This document shows, in pieces, positions 22,855 through 37,800 of a stretch of 64,000 nt of DNA (position 1 is the stretch's first letter; each line of letters begins with the position of its first letter). This DNA is from Euptelea pleiosperma (Eukaryota > Streptophyta > Magnoliopsida > Ranunculales > Eupteleaceae): contig CM068547.1 of the NCBI GenBank assembly GCA_035048495.1, positions 18,173,913 to 18,237,912 of the forward strand, written 5' to 3'. The position numbers and the translations under genes are program-made. A model generated the notes under the pieces. It searched no databases. It was not told the DNA's origin and was given only the letters and a program-made list of their open reading frames with translations.

Positions 22855-25800
22855 CTAAAAACAAAATAAAAGAAAGCTGGCAACTTTTAGCATCTACCAA
22901 TTACTTTACCAGTGGATCTGGTAGACATGCAAGGAGTTCCTAGATCATCCTTCAGTGATCACAGCTAGAATTTAGTAAATGAATGATCCAAACCACCCAA
23001 TCTGCTGCATTCATTTTAATGGTTACAAACATGATACACGGTCAAGGAAAAATGTCTTTATATGAGATGGTTTGGAGAATAAGATCAAGACAATTTTTGG
23101 TCAAGGAGATCCCCCAAGTGGGATCCATTAATTATGGTACCTCCTGCAGGCATGCCATGAATACAACAAAGGTAGAGGATACATTCTTTCAGTCTCCATA
23201 CCCTTAAGCATTCCATATATAACAATGTGATATAAAAAGATCGAAAGATAGATATAGACCTCAATATAATACAGAATAAGGAAGGAGCACTTACTTGTAG
23301 GTCAGAAGTAGATGCCCTGCTTGGATTTAAAGCTTCAAGTCGGCGTTTTAGTTCCTCCAGTCTGGAAAATTGAGTACTACTGCTTTCTTGGACCTATTCA
23401 AGGCAACAACAGCAACATGATTTACTGAACAGCTATGCTACAATTCATCGCCAAAAGAGTAAATAGACATATACCAGCTGGCTTAGATCATCACATAGCT
23501 TCTGCTTAATTGCTTCCTCATCCTTTACGACCTTTGACGCTTCCTCCCACACCTAAATGCATTTACCCATCAAGATTTTCCATTAGCTGGAAAGAAGGAT
23601 GCAAGATGTGCACAAGAAAAATCCACCCATATACCGGCCAGAGCTGATATTCTCAGTCCCCACATTTATTATGTTATGCCTCAAATGGTGGTAAAAATTC
23701 AAAAGTAAATGAATTAAATGTATAACTAGAAGCTTGAAACTCTTTCTGAAGCCCCCTATCTCAGCCACGCACTGGACTCTAATCGTTTAGCTTTATCAGA
23801 TCTGTGAAAGTTGTGTTTTTCTATCATTTTGGAACTAATAAATATATGATCTCCAAATTCTCCTCATTTAATATATACATTAGATATGCAAATAAGTAAA
23901 GATTAAGAAAGTTCGGTAAGAAATGACCCATTGCAAGTTTGCTCAGAGAAATTAGAATCTATACCTCAACCTTTTTGGTATGTATTGGGGGGTTTCTGGT
24001 AAGTTATTTGCTTTTACAGCTTGTTGGGTTGATAGGTTCTTTCAGCAGAGCAGGCTTCCTTTCACAGTGTGCTGGGGGATTTGGAAAAGGAACCAATTTT
24101 TTTCCCAAAATATAAGACCATAAAATGAGGTGTTAGAATGTAATAAATGTAATTTGAAATGGCCATCTATTTTCAAGGAGTTTTGATATGTTCGGACCAT
24201 TGTTTTTGGAACTAATTGGAAAGTAATCTTGGAATGTAAAGCTTCAAAGAGGGTTTTAGCCCTTTTATGCAAGTGAAAAGGGGGAAGGTTAAGCTCAACT
24301 TTGATGAGAGTACCTTGGTAATCTTGGGCTGGCCAAAGTTGGGGGGAATTTAAGGAAAATGAAGAATAAACATTAACCTTTTTTTCTGATTCGTTAGGTT
24401 AAAGATTCCAATGAAGAGGAGAAAGTGTTGTTAGAAATATTAATCAATTTTCAGTCCTTTTTTTTCTCAGCTCCGTTAATGGTGAGGGGTGATTCAAGCA
24501 AAATCATTAGTTAGGGTGTCGGAAAGCCTTTAGGACCATGGATATTGACCAACATTAGAGATCATATTAGGGATACTAGCAGGATTTAGACATTGAGTGT
24601 AGTCATTCTCGTCGTCGTATTAAATTTCATGAAAATTTTGCAAAATATTTCCCTTTCCCAAGAAACCGAAAGGAAAATCAACTAACATGTCAATTTGCAA
24701 AATTTTGAACGAAATCGCCATCATTTCGAAAAATTCTGATGAATTCTTTTTTTGTTCAAATTTCAAAATTACAAGAGATATTATGAATTATTTTATTATT
24801 TCATCAAAAAAAATTGAAAAATAAAAGAACCAGATTTGAGAAGAAAAATAAAAGAACCAGATTTTAGCACTTTTAGGGTACTCAGATAATATGGCTAGAA
24901 ATCACCAATTAGGATGATTTTTGGCATGTAGGATAAAGGGGTGGGCTAAACATTCATGAGGTCAGTGGGCCTGAAAGAGTGCCACGTTGCATTTTGAGGG
25001 TGGACATCAAATGCAGGAGGACTTAAAAAATTTGGTACTACCATATGTACCTAGTCTATATCTTTCTTTTTTCTTTTCTTTTTCGACAAGAACCTAGTTT
25101 ATATCTTTTTGATTAGAAATCCTTACCTAGTCTACACCAATGTCCCCTTATTTAATATTTAATAATATATGTGGTTGGGAATTGGAACATTTATAAATGA
25201 GCATTGTTGCAGTGGGCATTTTATAAATCCACAACGTTAGACAGTTCTTGAGATTCACATCACACAAACCTTGATTACCATTCAATGGTATGGGCTAACG
25301 ACTTGTTGCGGGCCTTGCCAATTCGTATAATTGACCTTAAAAGAAGGTCCGACCCTGATTTGCCCAATATTGCAACTATTCAGCCATTAACCAATATAAC
25401 TACTATATATATAAGCTAGTTTATCAAAAAACTGTATAAATATATATAACCCCCCACCCACCACCCACCACCCCCCCTTAAAACACCACGTGGCAAATGT
25501 GACCTCATTTTGATGTGTTTATGTACTCTTTTAATTTGATGTAATACACTTATAGTGACATGATTTAGTGATTATAATCATTTTAATGTGTAATTTCAAT
25601 CGTCTTTTACTATCAAGCTTTCAGATTCCTATTTCAGCATGTCACAAAACGTTATGAACATTCATTTCCAAACTCTGCATGGTTGATTACTATAGTTTTA
25701 AGGCTTATGAGTGGATTTTCATGCTTGTTTTATCGTTTCCTAAAGTTTCAAGTTTCAAGTTTCAACAAAATCTCAGTTCCCTAAAAGATGCATTTTTTTC

Positions 25801-28800
25801 CACACTACATCAAAAATTTGCCTTTCCCAGCAGGTCGAAATATGCTTCAACATCAAAATTTAATACCTTGGTCATACTCTTGGAAGCACCATGAGGATGC
25901 CGGATTCTTTGGCAAGTAAGGTGTTTCTAGGCCTTGTATATAAATCAAAAGGACTTGTTATCTTCTCCTTTTCTTATTCTTAGTATAGTTCCTTTTCTTT
26001 GTAGATTTAAAAAAGTAATCTAAAAATATTTGACAAACAAAAGTTGCAGAGATATCTGAATATGAAACTGGAACGAAATGATAGAAGATCAGAAAAACTG
26101 ACAAATCCCAGTATTTGTCTTTCCTTACCTCCATTTTATTTCCAATTGGTTCAGTGCATGCGATCCATCTTGGCCAGTTATGTTATACATCATTCTTACG
26201 TTTTAGCATGAAAAGTATCTTTTTAACCTTTTTAAATTGAATGGATCACATTAAGAAAACAAAAATACAAAAGGCATTTTGACCTCTGCTTCTTCTACTC
26301 GAAAATAAGCGTATGTCAGACTATCATCAAGCTTTTCAAGGATTACCCTTGCCAGACCAATGAAATTGAAGAGAGGAGTTACCTACGTCCATATATCAAC
26401 CTCTATCCTTCCCCACAAATACATTGTTCCAGCCAATGTTAAAGCTTAGTATCTAGGGCAGAGATGTCATAAGGAGTCCGGACCATTCATTCTTGAAGCA
26501 TGAATATCTTAATGTAAGTGTCATCGTCAACAGTCATTCCACACCATATAATTCCCTCTTGCTCTACAAACCTTTTTGTGTTAACATCAATAATTTTGCA
26601 ACGCACAACATAAAAATTCCCCCAGACACCCGGCTCAAGAATTCCCACACTCAAGTTCCATATATATATGTACAACTGTGTACTCTAATCCATCACAGGA
26701 ATGTGCTCTCTATGGTTTGATGCATACATGTGGCAACCCAAACCGTAGAATTGCTAGGTCACCAGTACGTGATGAACTGCACTACATACATATACAAACA
26801 CTTATCAGCAGAGTAAACTTTCTAATGAAGTAGATCTTGATTTTATTTGAGTGAACTAAATGCCTCAAATTTTAGGCCGAAGTCACCTAGTCCAGTTTCA
26901 GCTTCTTTTGAGCTGAAACTTTTCTTACTGAAGGTGAATGGATTTCATCCCATATGATCTGAAATTAGAATCTTGAATGCCCAATGGTTCAAGTCCCCAT
27001 CTATTTCCAACATGAACACCAGCTGCCCGGATAGGCATTCCAACTCATTTTGATTGTCTTCTTCTTGGTAAGGCCTTTTTTTTATGAGCATTCTTGGTAA
27101 GGCCTTTTGCCTTGTGGCTTAATGAAATTTTATACTTTTGTCAACAGGTTTGAGTTTCACCCTTGTTAAAAATTTTGATGTCCACAAATGCCCCACTTCA
27201 AGGTTTGTATTGTAAACATAGTTGTGTTGAAAGCAAATCTTGAAATTTAGATCAATCTTTGATCCAACAATTAGTTAAAAGTTGTATGTTGACAGTTAGC
27301 AACTATCATAGAATTCCCTCCTTTTATGAACTGGTCATTACTGTGCTCGCAGTCAAGGTGTTCCAAACTTCGCCCACAAGAATATATTTCTGTCCTACAT
27401 GCATAAAATCTCATTCTTGATGAAGAAGTAACAGGTGTACCAAATGTAGTGTACCTTATACATTGTAACATACCCAAGAACCCACTTTGATGGGAGACCT
27501 TTTTTTTCTCTTTCTCCCACTTTTATATAATACTTTGGTGCAAGAGCTGAGCAATAACCAAAAGATAAGACATCTAAAAGGGTGCTGATAGTTGAAATCA
27601 AGTCCTATACTGTAGAGGGAAAGAGGAGAGAGAAGAGAGAAGAGAGGGGTTATGTGCGTTAACCCTACACACACCCCAATGAATCTTATTTATATTAATA
27701 AGCGTGGGCCCTTACATAAGTAAGAAAATAAAACCATAAAGACACTAAACAATCTATAATAATAGAGACGTCCTTCAACACTCCCCTCAAGTTGGGAGGT
27801 AGATATCAATCATGCCCAACTTGCTCAAGCACTTAGTAAACGGAGCCGCTGCAACACCTTTCGTAAGAATGTCTGCTAGCTGATCAGATGTAGGAACGAA
27901 GGGTGTGTAGATCACTCCCAATGTCACCTTTTCACGAATAAAGTGACGGTCCACCTCGATGTGTTTGGTCCTGTCATGTTGAACTGGGTTGTGGGCAATA
28001 CTTATCGCTGCCTTGTTGTCACAGTATAATGACATGGACCCTTCTACGGGGAAACCGAGTTCTCCAAGTAACAGTTTAAGCAACAGTAACTCACAGACCC
28101 CATGGGCCATTGATCGGAACTCAGCTTTGGCACTCGAATGTGCAACAACCTGTTGTTTTTTACTTCACCATGTAACCAAATTTCCTCCCACAAAAGTACA
28201 ATATCCTGATGTAGAGCGCCTATCATCTTGGGCTCCTGCCCAATCAGCATCTGTGAAACCCTTCACACGCATGTGGCCTTGATGGCTGAATAGTAAGCCA
28301 CGGCCTAGGGAAGATTTTAAGTACCGCAAAATCTGTATGCGGCTTCCAAATGTGTAGTACGAGGGGAATACATGTATTGGCTAACTACAGTCACAGCATA
28401 TGCAATATCAAGACGAGTATGAGCTAGGTATATAAGTCTCCCCACCAATCGCTGAAAGTTACTCATATCCTCTAGAGACTCCCCTGACTGACCATCAAGT
28501 CTATGATTTGCCTCAATGGGTGTGTCAACAGGTCGAGCCCCTAGCATACCAGTATCCTGCAGCAGGTCCAACACATATTTCCTTTGTGAGATGAAGATTC
28601 CTTTATTGGATCTCGCAACTTCTATCCCCATAAAGTACTTCAATGTACTCAGGTCCTTGATCTCAAATTCCAAAGCCAAGAACTCCTTCAACCGGGTTAT
28701 TTCTGCAATACAATTACCCGTAACAATGATATCGTCGACATATACACTCAAAACCGTCACAGCCTCCCTGTCACGTCTGATGAACAAAGTATGATCAACT

Positions 28801-31800
28801 TGACTCTAACTATACCCCATTCGTTTGATTGCCCTACTAAAGCGTTTGAACCACGCTCTTGGTGATTGTCTCAAGCCATACAAAGTTTTCTGAAGCTTGC
28901 ATACTTTCTGTTCATCCCCAGAAAGTTGAAAGTCAGGAGGGGGCAGCATATACACTTCTTCCTTAAGATCCCCATGAAGGAAAGCATTCTTGACGTCGAG
29001 CTGAAATAGTGTCCAAGACTGATTTGCGGCAAGGGAAAGGATAACCTTGATGGAATTGAGCTTAGCTACAGGAGCAAATGTCTCCTTGTAGTCTATCCCA
29101 TAAGTCTGAGAGTAGCCTTTTACAACCAATCTTGCCTTGTACCGATCCACTGAACCATCAGGCTTGTATTTCACAGTGTAAACCCATTTGCATCCAACGG
29201 GTTTCTTGCCTCTTGGCAAGTCTACCAACTCCCACGTGCTGTTTTTTTTTAACGCATTCATCTCTTCATACATTGCTTCTTTCCACCTAGGATGCTTCAG
29301 AGCTTCTGTTACAGATGAAGGAAGAGCAACAGAGGATAACGAGGTAACAAAGGATTTGTATGACGGAGATAGATTATCATACGAAACAAAATTAGCAATT
29401 GGATGTTGGGTACAAGATCTCTTCCCCTTCCTAAGAGCAATAGGAAGGTCAGAGCCACTATCACAAGAAGGGGAAGGAACAAAGCTAGAAGTAGGGTTAC
29501 CTAGATCCTCTGAGGATGATTGTTGGCCCTGGAGTTCAATGGTAATCTGTTTCCTTGTCGGACGACGCCTTGAGTACACTTGCAGCTCCCCCTGCTTATT
29601 AGTACCCCTGTCAATAGTGTCAATCATGGTCGGATTAGGACCATTGTCAAGAGCATCCATAGCCAATGGCAGAGAAACAGGATCAGATGAGACATGCCTT
29701 TCCTCACGACTAAGATGCTCCCCCTGAGGAAAGGCAGGAGTATCACCGAGAAAAGAAGAGGCCGACTCCAAAAAGGTGACATCCATGGTGATGAACCGCT
29801 TACGAGAGGGAGGATGGAAACATTTATAGCCTTTATGGGTCGAAGAGTAACCCAAAAAGACACACTTCAAGGCTTTTGGATCCAACTTGGTGCGATTCGG
29901 ACCAAGGATGTGAACATAACAGACGCAGCCGAAGATCTTTGGGGGAACTAGAAAAGGAGGACTCTCAAGTCGCAGCAAATGGTACGGAGTACGAAACTGG
30001 AGAGAGCGAGATGGCATACGATTGATTAAGTGAGCGGCAAGGAGAACTGCATCAGATCAATATGTTTTAGGAACATGGTGCCACAACAGAAGGACACGAG
30101 CCACTTCCAACAAGTGTCTATTTTTCCGCTCGGCAACGCCATTCTGTTGTGGAGTGAAGGCACATGAATTTTGATGTTCAATGCCATGTTCGGCCAAGTA
30201 CGTCTGCAGGCCCCCGTACATGTACTCTCCTCCTTGATCAGATCGAAGAATTTTAATGCATGTTCCAAACTGAGTGAGAACCATTTTGTGAAACTATTTG
30301 AAGATAGAGTAAACCTCATCTTTTGACTTCATAACAAATATCCATGTGCAGTGAGAAAAATCATCCACAAAAGAAACAAAATATCGATAGCCAAAGAAGG
30401 AAGTAATAGGGGATGGACCCCAAACATCACTATGAACAATGTCAAAAATAGATAAACTTTTATTACCACGAGGGGGAAAAGTTGTTCGACAATACTTGGA
30501 CAATGCACAAACCTCACAATGAAGATCTGAAATGAACACCGACTTAAACAACTCGAGAAATAACATGCGTAAATAAGGAAAGGAAACATAACCTAAACGA
30601 GCATACCAAGACATAATATGCTCTTTATTGACACTATTGCTAAGACTACTAGACTGAAGGGCTGCAAAGGCTGTAGGAGTCGCATCCAAGAGATAAAGAC
30701 CACCCACTTCACGTCCAGTGCCAATCGTCCTCCTCGTGGCCAAGTCCTGAAACACACAGTGAGAAGGAGAAAAGGTTGCACAACAGTTAAGATTCTTCGT
30801 AAGAGAACTAACAGATAATAGGTTAGTGGCAAATTTGAGAACATGAAGAACTGAAGATAAAGATAAGCCAGAAGAGAGGGTGACACGACCTTTCCCCGAA
30901 ACAGAGGAAAGGGTGCCATCGGCAATGCGGACTTTATCCGCATCAGAACATACGGAATACGAGGAAAAAGAGGATAACATACCGGTCATACACTCTGAAG
31001 CCCCTGAATCAATGATCCAGGGTGAACTAGAAGTGGAAGCGGAAGCAGAGACAAGGTTGGCAGAGCTGATGATACTTGACTGTGCGAACGTAGAAGTGGC
31101 AACAGGCCCATCCAGTTGGGCAATAAAGCGTCGCAAGTTCTCTATCTCATCTCTAGAGAAGGGTGCTGTGGAGGCAGAAGGTTGAGACGCAGCAGTATAG
31201 GTGGGCAGAGACCCCGGTATAGAATCTATAGTCGCACTGTGAGCAGTAGTGGGAGTCCCGGGTAGTTGTGGTGGTCGGCCATGAGTATGGTTGCACCTAT
31301 CCTTGCTGTGGCCTTTACGACCACACCCCTCACAAACATGTAATCTCCAACACCGATACCTGGTGTGGCCTTTCTTGCCACAATGAGCACAAGTAGGTGG
31401 AGGACCCACTTTGATGCCACCGTTGACGACCGGGGTTTTAGACTTAGGAGGCTTGGAAGCAGGCGAAAAGGCAGCCAAGGCGGACTTTTCATGAACAGGA
31501 GAAGGAGACATTATATCTCTGCGGCTGTCATCACTCTGAACATATGCATATACCTGATTGAGGGATGGCAAGGCGTCTTTACTGAGTAACTGAACACGGG
31601 CTAACTCAAAATCGGCATTCAGGCTGATAAGGAACTCATATGTACGGTTTTGTTCAACCAACTTCCGCTACTGTAAACCATCCTCTGGGCACTTAGGGGT
31701 AAAGACCTGATAATAATCAAGTTCTTCCCACATACCACAGAGCCTAGCAAAATAATCCGCCAAGGGCAAATCCCCTTGACGAAAAGTGGCAATGCTCTGC

Positions 31801-34800
31801 CGTAACTGATACACACAGGCGACATTCTGCTGCTGCAAATAAGTCTGGGCTGCTGCATCCCAGATCTCCTTGGCCGCGGAAAAAAACATGAATCCTCTAC
31901 TAATGTTGGACTCCATAGAATTGAGTGACCATGACATAACCGCTAGATTACCCGTCTCCCATTGTTCAAATGTAGGATCGGTCTCGGCGGGTTTGTAATC
32001 GCCCAGTAATGTACCCTTGTTTCCCGCGACCACCAATAAACATTTTTGCAGCTCTAGACCACTCCAAATAATTTTTTCCAGCCAGCTTGGTAGTGGTGAT
32101 CTGCAAACTAGGGTTTTCAAACGGCATTGGGCTGAAACGGTAGTCACGGGAGCCCCGAAGGACGCATCTGACTTGCCCGACTCATTCAAAGTCGACATTA
32201 CCACTCCAAAAGAACAACCAGCAGTAACAAAACGTAATAAACTACAACCAACCAAAAAATAATAACTCAAGAACCAACCTGAGGGCACCTGAAGGAGAGA
32301 AAAGGCCTGTTGAGGCAAACAATACCTTCTAAGAAGCCACAGAGCAAGGGGAACACCATACAGCACCTAAACAACACCCAAACATCACCAAAGAGACCAT
32401 AGAAGACATTCCTTGAGGATCCATGAGGTAGGGTAGCGCGTGGACAGCACTCCTTGCCCAATAAAAGCTGTCGGCGATACTATATGGGGAAAAATCAACC
32501 CACACACCTCAATACTTGATGGATCTAAGAGATCCACCTATGGATCTGTAAAGGGGATAGGGGGGACCAAAACGAAGCAACAATCCCCAGAGAAAGTTGC
32601 CGGATGGCTCCACAATCATCCGAGAAGAAAAAAAAATGAGTTTTTTCGATTTTTTTCGAATATCAGCCCAAAGACATCGAACTAGGGCTTAGAAAATTCT
32701 CCAAAAATCACTAGAAATCGTGATTAATCAAGATTTACCAGGGAGTAGAGTTTCAAGTCTCCATGAGCACCCTGTCCGTACGGCTGATGACGTCAGCCAT
32801 ACAGCTGGATGATGTCAGCGATGGCAGCAACAGTCTCAAGGGTGCTAGGGTTCCTCCACGGTGTGTACGATCTTCTGAGTATGTCTTGATATGGATCCAA
32901 CAATGATCTGCTCTGATACCAAGTTGAAATCAGGTCCTGTACTGTAGAGGGAAAGAGGAGAGAGAAGAGAGGGGTTATGTATGTTAACCCTACACACACC
33001 CCAATGAATCTTATTTATATTAATAAGTGTGGGCCCTACATAAGTAAGAAAATAAAACCATAAAGACACTAAACAATCTATAATAATAGAGACATCCTTC
33101 AACACTGATGTCATCTGTGCATGGTTTAAAATTTCGGAACGTTTCGTTTCGTAATGTTTTGGTTTGTTTCGCAAAGACAAACCAAGACATGGGAGCAACT
33201 CCAACCCATCTGTATATCTTCAAATATAGAGATGCTTTTTTGAAATCCAACTCCAACCCATCTCTATATTCAGCTCCAAATTTGAAGCCAGCCCCTCTTA
33301 TCTCTATTTTTGACTCCAAATATAGAGATCACTATTCTCTGGCTCCAAATATAAAGATCTGCTTTTCGCTTTTCTGAATTTTCTGAATTTCCATCTTTAC
33401 CCTTTTAATAATCTTTTGAATAAATTTAATTCCTTTTATATTCTTTTTTAAATACCTTATGTGTCCTTTTGACTCCAAAGATACTTTTTTGGAGATGGGA
33501 TAGTTGGAGTTCAACACTTTTTTTTTATAAGTTTAAAAAAAATATTCCTTTTTGCAACCAAAATTTGGAGACGTTTGGAGTTGCTCTTACGATACAATCT
33601 AAAAAAATGAAATAAATAAAAATTATGATTTCTTGAATTTGGGAATGTTTCGTAAGGTTTCGGGAATGTTTCATAATGTTTTGAAAAATTTTTTGTTTTG
33701 CCATTTTTTAATGTTTCATTTTGTTTCGAAGTTTGCCTCGGTTTTTCACTTGACCGAGACATTCCTCTGAAACGAAATTTTAAACCTTGCATCCGTGATA
33801 TGTGTAAAATACTAACAACTTATTTTATCGTTGTTTTCTTTCCTTCTTTTAGTGTTTCCTTAAAGATATAGAAGTACACTCTCATAGTAGGTTGTTATCT
33901 TTGGTAGGTTAGATTTCACTTTATAGTTAAAGAGACTATATATAAATACTTGTAAAGGGGAGACGCCTATATGATTTTTTTGTAAGTGTAAGTATATCAT
34001 TAAAGAAGGGGTGAGCCCCATAAGGAAAAAAATTCGGGCGAATCTAGCTCCTAGAAGGAGAAGGAGATTCCCCTAATAACTCAACCCATCTAAACACAAA
34101 CGAGTCAAAGAAACATCCTTTAAAAAGGGATGAAGAGAAGGACCAAAGATAGAAGAGAGCCTTCACATTCAAGATCAGCTCATAAAGTCCTTCCTCTTTA
34201 CCCTAAAAAATCCTACAGTTCCTTTCCTTCCAAATCACCCACAAAACTGCAAAAGGAAGAAGCCTCCAAAGATAACACCCTCTTCTGGAAAAAGCATCGA
34301 GCCCGACCCCTTGGAAGAAACTGCTAACATGCTGCGGGATCACATGTTGTATGCCGAAGATAGCAAAGAAACTATGCCACACTTCCGAGGTAAACCTAGA
34401 GTGGATGAGCACATGATCTACTAACTCTGCTTCTGACTTGCACAACACACATCTGTTCGACAGCATCATTCCCCTACTAATTAAGTGGTCTACTATCAAA
34501 ATCTTATTCTGAATAGCCATCCACACAAAAAACTTCACTCTAAATGGGATATTAGTCCTCCAAAGAATGGAAGCTGGAAAATCATCTTGCCTCCCCAGAA
34601 AGCATCCCCGGTAGAGAGAACTAACTGAGAAGGAACCCTTAGGTTCCCACTTCCAAACTCTCTTATCAGGTTTCAAATCCAAAGCGGGATTGGCACTTAC
34701 CCGATCGGGAAGGGAGGTTGGGCTATTCATCTCCCAGTCATTGAAATTCCTTCTAAAATCACTTGTCTCCCTTTCCCACCTTGATAAGAATACCTCTATC

Positions 34801-37800
34801 AAAGATGTCACAAGCGCTTGTAATCCCTCTCCAGTCCACATGCCAACTCCGTACGAGGACTGAATGGGGAGACATCCCAACCATACTCCGTAATTCCATA
34901 CTTTGACCCTATCACCTCCCGCCACAAACTCTCTTCCTCCTCCCCAAATCTCCACAAGCACTTCGCAAGGAGCACTCTGTTCATGTCACGGAAGTGCCTA
35001 AAGCCAAAACCACCCACCTCTTTAGGCCTACATATCATCTCCCAATCAACAAGATTGAACTTGTGAGAATCCCCTTTCCCTACCCACATAGGAAATCCCT
35101 CATAATCTTTTCCAATCTATTAGCCACATCAATTGAGATTGAGAATAAGGACATGAAGTGGATAGGCAAACAAGAAAGGGTGCTCTTGATGAGAGTTACT
35201 CTGCCCCCCTTAGCAAGTCTCCTCCCGAAACGCTCCACCACAGAGTCCCAAACCGATTTATCTTTGTCCCTTACTCCCAAAGGTAAACCAAGATAAGTGG
35301 ACAACAAACGCCATATACAGATTCACCCGAGATTAGGAACTTCACCCACTCCATAGACCTCACTCTTCAACAGATTCACCACAAGACCAGACACTGCCTC
35401 AAAGCATCTAAGGTATCGGAGCTCTATGGGAAGCTCCAGAGAAGAAGATCGTGTCATTTGCGAACTGATGATGAGTGATCATGGTGCCTCCCTGCCTGAC
35501 CCGGAAACCTGCCACATAACCGCCTTCAACCGCCTTGTCATCCTTCCTAGTACTTCCACTACTACGACAAATAGATATGGGGATAGTGGATCTCCTTGCC
35601 TCAAACCCCTCAAGCTATTGAAATAGTAGGCCGGAGACCCATTAACAAGGATGGAGAAAGAAGCAGAGGAGATGCATACTCTGATCCAAGCTCTCCATCT
35701 AACACTGAAGCCCATCCTCTCTAGCATGTGGTCCAAGAATGCCTAATTGACATGGTCATAGACTTTCCTCATGTCAACCTTGCATAGAATGCCACCCCTT
35801 TCTTCCCTCCCCCTCGAGTCAATACATTCATTAGCAATCAACACACCATCAACAAGTTTTCTACCTCTCACGAAGGCTCCTTGAAACGGTGAAATAATCA
35901 AACCCAAAACCTCCTTCATACGCAATGCAAGGACCTTAGAAATAATCTTGTAAGTGCTTCCCACAAGACTAATAGGCCAAAGATCCCCAAGTGATTCCGC
36001 CCCTTCTTAGGGATAAGAGTGATAAAGGTGCTATTAGAAACCTCATCTTAAAAGGCCTCTTTTTCGAACTCCTTAACCACTCGCATGAAGTCCTCCCCAA
36101 TAATACCCCATCATCTCTGGAAAAACAACATGGTAAAACCATCTGGACTAAGCGCTCTATCACCGCCCATGCTCTTCACGGCATCCACCACTTCCTTCTC
36201 TACGATCGGGAGTTCCAACCACTCCTATTCCTGACTAATGCAATTGAGCTCCATGCCTTCCACAGAAGGCCTAAAGCCACAAGACTCTGAGTATAAACTG
36301 GAGTAGAAATTCACAATCGACTCCCTTATCTCTTCTTCCTCCTCAACATACTAACCTTTAATCTTAAGTCGGACTATACTATTACTTCTCCTCCTTGCAT
36401 TGGCTACCTAATGGAATAACTTGGTATTTCTGTCCCCTTCTTTTAACCATCTGACTCTGGATTGTTGTCGCCAACTTATCTCATCCAACCATGCCCATTT
36501 GATATAGTCCTTAGCTTCGACCCTCCTCCACTCCACCGATAACTCTCTGCCTTCTTCCAAGGAGGCAATGAATGCAGTCACTTCCTAAAATTCCCCTAAC
36601 TTCTTATCATTTCTGCCAAACACATCCCTATTCCACTCCTTCAACTTTCCTTTCAAAGCTTTCAACTTGCTTATGAAAACAAAACACGCCTTACCCAAAA
36701 AAAGCGAAGCCTTCCACCAATCTGCCACCATCCCAAAGAAATTGAGCACCTGCAACCACATATTTTCAAACCTAAAAGGTGAAGGGCGTCTACGAATAGC
36801 CTTGCAACGTAGAAGCACTAGGTTGTGATCTGACGCAGGTTTCGGGAGGACCTCTAATGCAGACCGGGCTCGAATGGGGCAGCCTGTGTAAATGGGGCAC
36901 ACTCTAGGTGGGATGGCCGTGTGAAATGGGACCCACGAAAGAGGGTTTGACCGAGGGCCTGGATTTGGGCTACGAGATAAAGGAATTAAATCTCACGCTA
37001 CCAACAGTCGCGGCTTTTGGGAGTACTTGTTAAATGTCCTACATCAACCTCTTAAAACAATTGTTGGTGATCCCATCCAAGGTTAAATTATCATCATTTT
37101 GTCCCGTTGTCTCAGTAAACTAACGAAACAAGAAATGTCGACTGAGACAAAACAAGATGGAATGAGACAATGGAAAAAACACTATATGTCTTGATACGAT
37201 TAAACCATTTTTTTAATACGTAATTAGATTAAAAATTTGTTTTTAGCATTTATGTGTTATAAAAGTATATATACCATGAAAATAAGGTTCTAAACCAATT
37301 TTACTACTAAAATTAACCTTTTGGCACGAGACAATGCATTCCCGATAGCTTACTAGAATGAGACGTCTAGGCCGAAATGGAATGAGACGAAACAAAATTT
37401 TCCCACCAAACTATTGTGCTTTCATTGGAGTAGTTTCTCCATTTCACTACTTTTCTTTCTCACTATTTCTTCTCTTTCTCTATGTATTCCTCTCTTTCTG
37501 TCTCTTTCACCTTCTACTATTGTTCTCTTAATTCAAGAATTGAGCACATTTATGACTTCAACTGCATAACTAATATATGTCATCCTCCATTACTTTTGGT
37601 ATAAGAGCAAGTTTCTGCTCTGGTACCTCAGGTCACGGAGTTAAATTTTGTGCCATTTCGAATATTTTGTGCAAAATGTTCCAATTTTGACTGGAAGTGA
37701 TGCGAAATTATACCGGTAGTATCGAAACTACAATATTTTGTGACATAAACAATAAATTTTACGACATATTTTGAGTAAATAGTCCATTCCATGCAAAACA

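Larger units (their letters stand above)
24641..27584. other. Intron 4 DNA without a recognised gene
   Basis: Includes a half copy of the foldback MITE (24880-24990), an AC/C-rich simple repeat near 25450-25480, and a block (26870-27250) similar to 38915-39215. Otherwise AT-rich with nothing recognised. Confidence 0.5.
27590..33104 (-). mobile_element. Ty1/copia retrotransposon with defined ends, inside intron 4
   Basis: 5515 bp in the same orientation as the host gene. Flanked by the 5-bp duplication CTGAT (27585-27589 and 33105-33109). Short LTRs, an initiator-Met primer site next to the 5' LTR and a purine tract before the 3' LTR are all present. Order on the minus strand is Gag, protease, integrase, RT, RNase H, which is the copia order. 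The polyprotein is broken by five stops and one frameshift, so it is not autonomous. Confidence 0.95.

Noticed and set aside
22552..22943. Plus-strand ORFs over the last exon of the host gene
   Set aside because: Antisense to a well-supported exon, with no splice or start support.
29188..29727. A 179-codon plus-strand ORF in the copia element
   Set aside because: It is antisense to the RT/integrase frame and has no features of its own.
30880..31185. A 101-codon Glu-rich plus-strand ORF
   Set aside because: Antisense shadow of the copia protease region.
37588..37610. A complete LTR element starting near 36900
   Set aside because: A primer-site-like TTGGTATAAGAGC follows a CT-rich block, but no LTR termini, partner LTR or coding region could be found; mentioned only in the stretch description.
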